The translations under genes and the position numbers were made by a program. Positions 61,257 through 64,000 of a stretch of 64,000 nt of DNA are shown here, piece after piece. The notes under the pieces are model-generated. The model searched no databases and was not told where the DNA came from. It saw only the letters and a list, made by a program, of their open reading frames with translations. The stretch lies in contig JADGEO010000005.1 of NCBI GenBank assembly GCA_016744335.1, forward strand, positions 1 through 64,000, written 5' to 3'. This DNA is from Anaerolineales bacterium. GTDB lineage: Bacteria > Chloroflexota > Anaerolineae > Anaerolineales > Villigracilaceae. Every line of letters begins with the position of its first letter. The first letter of the stretch is position 1.

Positions 61257-61673
61257 TTACCACCAATCATCATCCCCAAAATCAACAGCATCTAAAATCT
61301 CTTCTTTTCTTTCTTTGAGCATTTTTCGCACATCATCTTCTATCTCTTTATCCACCCGTTTACTCTCAACAAGAAATTTAAAGAACTTTCTGAACGATCC
61401 CATATACGATTTTGTATTAGATACGGATGCCCACATCGCCTTGCGAGGATACCAGTCTGCTAGGAATCCATAAACATCTACAGCGTCGGCTTCATCAAGT
61501 TTGTAAAGGGGTTCATAATAAAACAAATAATCTGCGAGAAAATCTACGTTCTGAATATGATTTGCAACCGTTTTCTCAGTTAGTCCTGTTTTCTCGAGCC
61601 AAGCCTGAAAACCATCAAGAATAGGTTGATTATATTTTCTGATTTCTGCCACTTCTTTGTCGTAATCTTCCAT
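61257..61673 (-). CDS. Stand-alone recombinase SAM-like (core-binding) domain protein
   Basis: This 138-residue helical protein resembles the N-terminal SAM-like DNA-binding domain of tyrosine recombinases: FQAWLEKTGLTEKTVANHIQ, then FLADYLFYYEP and SYMGSFRKFFKFLVESKRV. The catalytic domain (Arg...HxxR...Tyr) is absent and the chain ends in an acidic DFGDDDWW. It may be a DNA-binding accessory protein. It lies between copies A and B of the hairpin repeat. AAGGAAG precedes the start. Confidence 0.65.
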   Translation of the reverse strand: MEDYDKEVAEIRKYNQPILDGFQAWLEKTGLTEKTVANHIQNVDFLADYLFYYEPLYKLDEADAVDVYGFLADWYPRKAMWASVSNTKSYMGSFRKFFKFLVESKRVDKEIEDDVRKMLKERKEEILDAVDFGDDDWW

Positions 61674-61708
61674 GAAGGGATCTTCCTTTTGTGAATTTGA
61701 TTTTGGAG

Positions 61709-62003
61709 TAATTCGTGTTGAAAAAAGACGCGCTTTCAGCGAATCTCGGTGTGGGGATTATAGGGGATTAAATTGTCAATGTGGGGAGCAATTTGCGGTG
61801 TCCGCACGGACGTGAACGTCCACGCTCATAGCTCAACCCCGCTAAAGCGGACTCTGCAAGCGAGTCGACTTTAGTCGGCTTAAGCCTTTTAGCACGGTCG
61901 GTTTACCGCCGTGCGGTGGTCGTTTGCAATTTCGTATCATTCGTCCAATTTGTGTAATTCGTGTTGAAAAATCTGAGCGTTCAACGAAACTCGGTGTGGG
62001 GAG
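61709..62003 (+). repeat. Three-hairpin repeat, copy B with extra tail
   Basis: A partial tail (TTGAAAAAAGACGCGCTTTC then GTGTGGGG, 61709-61756) is followed by a full unit: ATTATAGGGGATTAAATTGT, the hairpins at 61803-61913, and the tail ending CGAAACTCGGTGTGGGG. The next gene's stop lies at 62010. Confidence 0.85.
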
Positions 62004-62009
62004 GAAAAT

Positions 62010-62393
62010 TTAATAATCTGTAAGATGCAACTTCAACCAATCTCTGAACCCATCTCGCCCCAATTTACTCGAAGCAACCTGAAGAATTATATTTTCCTGC
62101 TCGTCAATTAGCGCATCAATTTTATGCCCATTTATTCTGAGGAAAATCTCCATCGCCGCGTGTCCAATACGCTTATTCCCGTCTACAAAAGCATGATTTT
62201 GAATCAGAGAAAATCCAAGTGCAACAGCTTTTTCAACAAGAGTTGGATACAACTCAATTCTGCCAAAAGTCGCGCGTGGTTGAGCAATAGCCGACTCTAA
62301 ACCTCCCATATCGCGGATACCGCTTGAACCCCCAGAGCGTTGAATGTGAAAATTATGCAGTTTGATAACTTCTTCGAGGTTTAGATAGCGCAT
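62010..62393 (-). CDS. doc: Doc-type death-on-curing toxin (Fic fold)
   Basis: This 127-residue protein has the Doc/Fic motif NHAFVDGNKRIGHAAME and the N-terminal LNLEEVIKLHNFHIQRSGG typical of Doc. Doc toxins phosphorylate elongation factor Tu; true Fic proteins add AMP. Here the short HAFVDGNKR form matches Doc. The ATG overlaps the antitoxin stop (TGATG). The module lies between copies B and C of the repeat. Confidence 0.92.
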   Translation of the reverse strand: MRYLNLEEVIKLHNFHIQRSGGSSGIRDMGGLESAIAQPRATFGRIELYPTLVEKAVALGFSLIQNHAFVDGNKRIGHAAMEIFLRINGHKIDALIDEQENIILQVASSKLGRDGFRDWLKLHLTDY

Positions 62394-62593
62394 CAGGCAG
62401 CTAATCGTTGATAAAGTTCGCCATATTCTTCTAGAACTTCTTCCATAATTTCCTGAAACTTCTCATCGGGAAGAGAAAGTAGTTCCGTAATACCACGAAG
62501 CGCAAATTCTTCAGGGGTTATATTGAGTTGTGCAGACTTTTCTTCTAGTTCAAGAAAACGCTCATCAGGTAAATTAAGTGTAAGTGTGGTCAT
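62393..62593 (-). CDS. Antitoxin of the Doc-type module
   Basis: This 66-residue protein begins with a strand-helix-helix pattern like ribbon-helix-helix proteins (TTLTLNLPDERFLELEEKSA, then ITPEEFALRGITELL). The C-terminal helix is acidic and probably binds the toxin. It lies upstream of the toxin gene with overlap, the usual order for such modules. GGAGG precedes the start. Confidence 0.85.
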   Translation of the reverse strand: MTTLTLNLPDERFLELEEKSAQLNITPEEFALRGITELLSLPDEKFQEIMEEVLEEYGELYQRLAA

Positions 62594-62610
62594 AGGAACC
62601 TCCGTATGGC

Positions 62611-62856
62611 TATTATACGGGATTAAATCGTCAACGTGGGGTGCAATTTGCGGTGTTCGTATGGACGTGAACGTCCACGCTCAAAGCTCAACCCCGCTAA
62701 AGCGGACTCTGCAAGCGAGCCGACTTTAGCCGGCTTAGGCTTTTAGCACGGTCGGTTTACCGCCGTGCGGAGATGGTTCTAAAATTCGTATCATTCGTCC
62801 AATTTGTGTAATTCGTGTTGAAAAAAATCTGCGCGTTCAGTGAATCTCGGTGTGGG
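62611..62856 (+). repeat. Three-hairpin repeat, copy C
   Basis: A full unit of about 246 bp: TATTATACGGGATTAAATCG, the hairpin set at about 62659-62770, and the tail ending CTCGGTGTGGGG. It begins 18 bp after the antitoxin start and runs directly into copy D. Confidence 0.88.
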
Positions 62857-63045
62857 GATTATACGGGGGATTAAATCGTCAACGTGGGGTGCAATTTGCG
62901 GTGTCCGCATGGACGTGAACGTCCACGCTCAAGGCTCAACCCCGCTAAAGCGGACTCTGCAAGCGCGTCGACTTTAGTCGGCTTAAGCCTTTTAGCACGG
63001 TCGGTTTACCGCAGTGCGATGGTGGTTCTAAAATTCGTGGCATTC
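62857..63045 (+). repeat. Three-hairpin repeat, copy D
   Basis: It is in direct tandem with copy C at a period of 246 bp: ATTATACGGGGGATTAAATC, the hairpins at about 62908-63018, then TTCTAAAATTCGTGGCATTC, where similarity ends. No gene is present in 62594-63161. Confidence 0.88.
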
Positions 63046-63161
63046 GCATTGAGAAGTATCAAACACATCTTTTTACATTCTGCCAACATTTGCGCGCTCA
63101 CTAGGCAAGGTATAATATGCGCTTGAAGCGTTTATACAAAATTCATGATTAGGCAAAAAAT

Positions 63162-63917
63162 ATGAAACCACAAATAAAATTAGCAACAACCCAAACGCCC
63201 GACGGCGGAGAAATGGACCTTTACCAGCATGACCAAGATTTTTCTATTAAGATCAATGGGATTCAATTAATGAGTAGCAGACAACACGAATCGGAGTTGG
63301 CTTTGGCGCGGTTGGGATGTATACATATTTCCAGACGCACAGCTCCGCACGTATTGATAGGCGGCTTGGGGATGGGCTACACCTTACGTCAGACTTTGGA
63401 GATGCTAGGTGACGATGGAAAGGTGATTGTCGGCGAGTTATTGCCCGATGTACTTGAATGGAATCAAGGTTTTCTAAAGGAACTTAACGGGAAGTCTATA
63501 GAAGATGAGCGCACTGAAATTAAGATTGGCGATATTTTCCAATTGCTCATAAGTTCAGCAGATAGTTTCGATGCAATTCTGCTAGATATTGATAATGGTC
63601 CCAGCGCAATGACAGATACCGGAAATCATCAACTCTATACACAGGCTGGGATCGAAGTTTGCCGAAGTGCGCTCCGCAAAGGCGGAACACTATCCATTTG
63701 GTCGGCTGAGCCGAGTCAAGAGTTTGAGCAACTTTTGATAAGTTGTGGTTTTCAGGTGAAACGCTATAAAGTCCCAGCTTACACAGGCACAAGTAGAAAT
63801 TCACGCTTTATTTGGGTCGCGGCAGAGAATAAGGGGCTTTTACCGCCTGGGGGCAGTGAACCGCGTCCATTGAAAAAGAAAACACCGAAAGCGAATCGTA
63901 GGTATCGAAAGCGATAG
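63162..63917 (+). CDS. Spermidine synthase-like methyltransferase-fold protein
   Basis: This 251-residue protein has the Rossmann motif HVLIGGLGMGYTLRQTLE, the acidic VGELLPDVLEWN and the putative catalytic stretch FDAILLDIDNGP. This matches the spermine/spermidine synthase-like family, yet the classical N-terminal beta domain is short and substrate residues are not clear, so the reaction is uncertain. The C-terminal 25 residues are rich in Lys and Arg. It follows the repeat array. Confidence 0.8.
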   Translation: MKPQIKLATTQTPDGGEMDLYQHDQDFSIKINGIQLMSSRQHESELALARLGCIHISRRTAPHVLIGGLGMGYTLRQTLEMLGDDGKVIVGELLPDVLEWNQGFLKELNGKSIEDERTEIKIGDIFQLLISSADSFDAILLDIDNGPSAMTDTGNHQLYTQAGIEVCRSALRKGGTLSIWSAEPSQEFEQLLISCGFQVKRYKVPAYTGTSRNSRFIWVAAENKGLLPPGGSEPRPLKKKTPKANRRYRKR

Positions 63918-63977
63918 TTAGGGCTATATCAAGCTCTAATACTCCAGCCGAAAAATAGATATGCCTTATATCTGAAA

Positions 63978-63994
63978 AGATGCAATGCACATCT
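63978..63994. repeat. Short motif shared with the acnA leader
   Basis: AGATGCAATGCACATCT here closely matches AAATGCAACGCACATCT at 58211-58227 in the acnA leader. The window ends shortly after, so its full context is cut off. Confidence 0.4.
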
Positions 63995-64000
63995 GTTCTA

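Noticed and set aside
61064..63045. Integron cassette array (attC sites) or CRISPR
   Set aside because: No integrase gene and no attC-type GTTRRRY ends are seen, and the units are far too long for CRISPR repeats. The cassette-like arrangement is reported without that claim.

Overview
The window looks like a chromosomal contig from a Chloroflexota bacterium, most likely of the class Anaerolineae. This is inferred from gene content and not from a marker phylogeny: an enlarged SecA, SpoVS in a non-sporulation setting, many small DUF5668/toast-rack and PspC-type membrane proteins, lamin-tail surface proteins and many intergenic palindromic repeats. Base composition is moderate, most starts have an AGGAGG-type ribosome binding site, and many genes overlap by ATGA or TAATG. 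I found no tRNA, rRNA, CRISPR array, prophage or transposase gene.

Layout. (1) 0.4-2.4 kb: a lone polytopic membrane protein. (2) 2.9-9.4 kb: an envelope-stress-like cluster of six small membrane proteins (LiaF-like, toast-rack and PspC) ending in a NarL/LiaR-type two-component pair. (3) 9.5-11.2 kb: moaA and a HAD phosphatase, translationally coupled. (4) 11.5-34.1 kb: a large exopolysaccharide region. It holds an ABC permease without its ATPase, nucleotide-sugar enzymes (GDP-fucose synthase-like and an epimerase), a small winged-helix regulator with a near-ideal operator, a dehydrogenase, a polysaccharide deacetylase, a secreted glycosidase-like lipoprotein and a 12-gene minus-strand operon. 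The operon encodes a degenerate-GGDEF membrane protein, an initiating sugar transferase, a Wzz-GGDEF fusion, an O-antigen ligase/polymerase, a flippase, five glycosyltransferases, a small-molecule kinase and a BcsB-like protein. (5) 34.4-37.7 kb: a three-domain lamin-tail surface protein, spoVS, and a 350-bp intergenic region with two perfect DnaA boxes. (6) 37.7-44.2 kb: a nucleotidyltransferase, a deoxynucleoside kinase, a TRM9-like methyltransferase, an unknown protein and a pseudo-phosphatase/propeller membrane protein. (7) 44.4-61 kb: mostly plus-strand housekeeping genes: degV, recG, coaD, a DivIVA-like coiled coil, thrB (minus strand), aroQ, hisE, a HAD protein, secA, add and acnA. (8) 61-63.1 kb: four copies of a roughly 245-bp three-hairpin repeat with two small cargo modules between them, a recombinase-SAM-like protein and a Doc-type toxin with its antitoxin. 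(9) 63.2-63.9 kb: a spermidine-synthase-like methyltransferase.

The most unusual items are: the hairpin-repeat array with cargo genes at its unit boundaries, and an isolated copy 17 kb away; two enzymatically degenerate GGDEF domains in the exopolysaccharide operon; the expanded Lia/Psp-like membrane cluster; a roughly 1350-residue SecA with insertions and no zinc tail; mutually exclusive hairpins in the acnA leader; and paired DnaA boxes beside spoVS.
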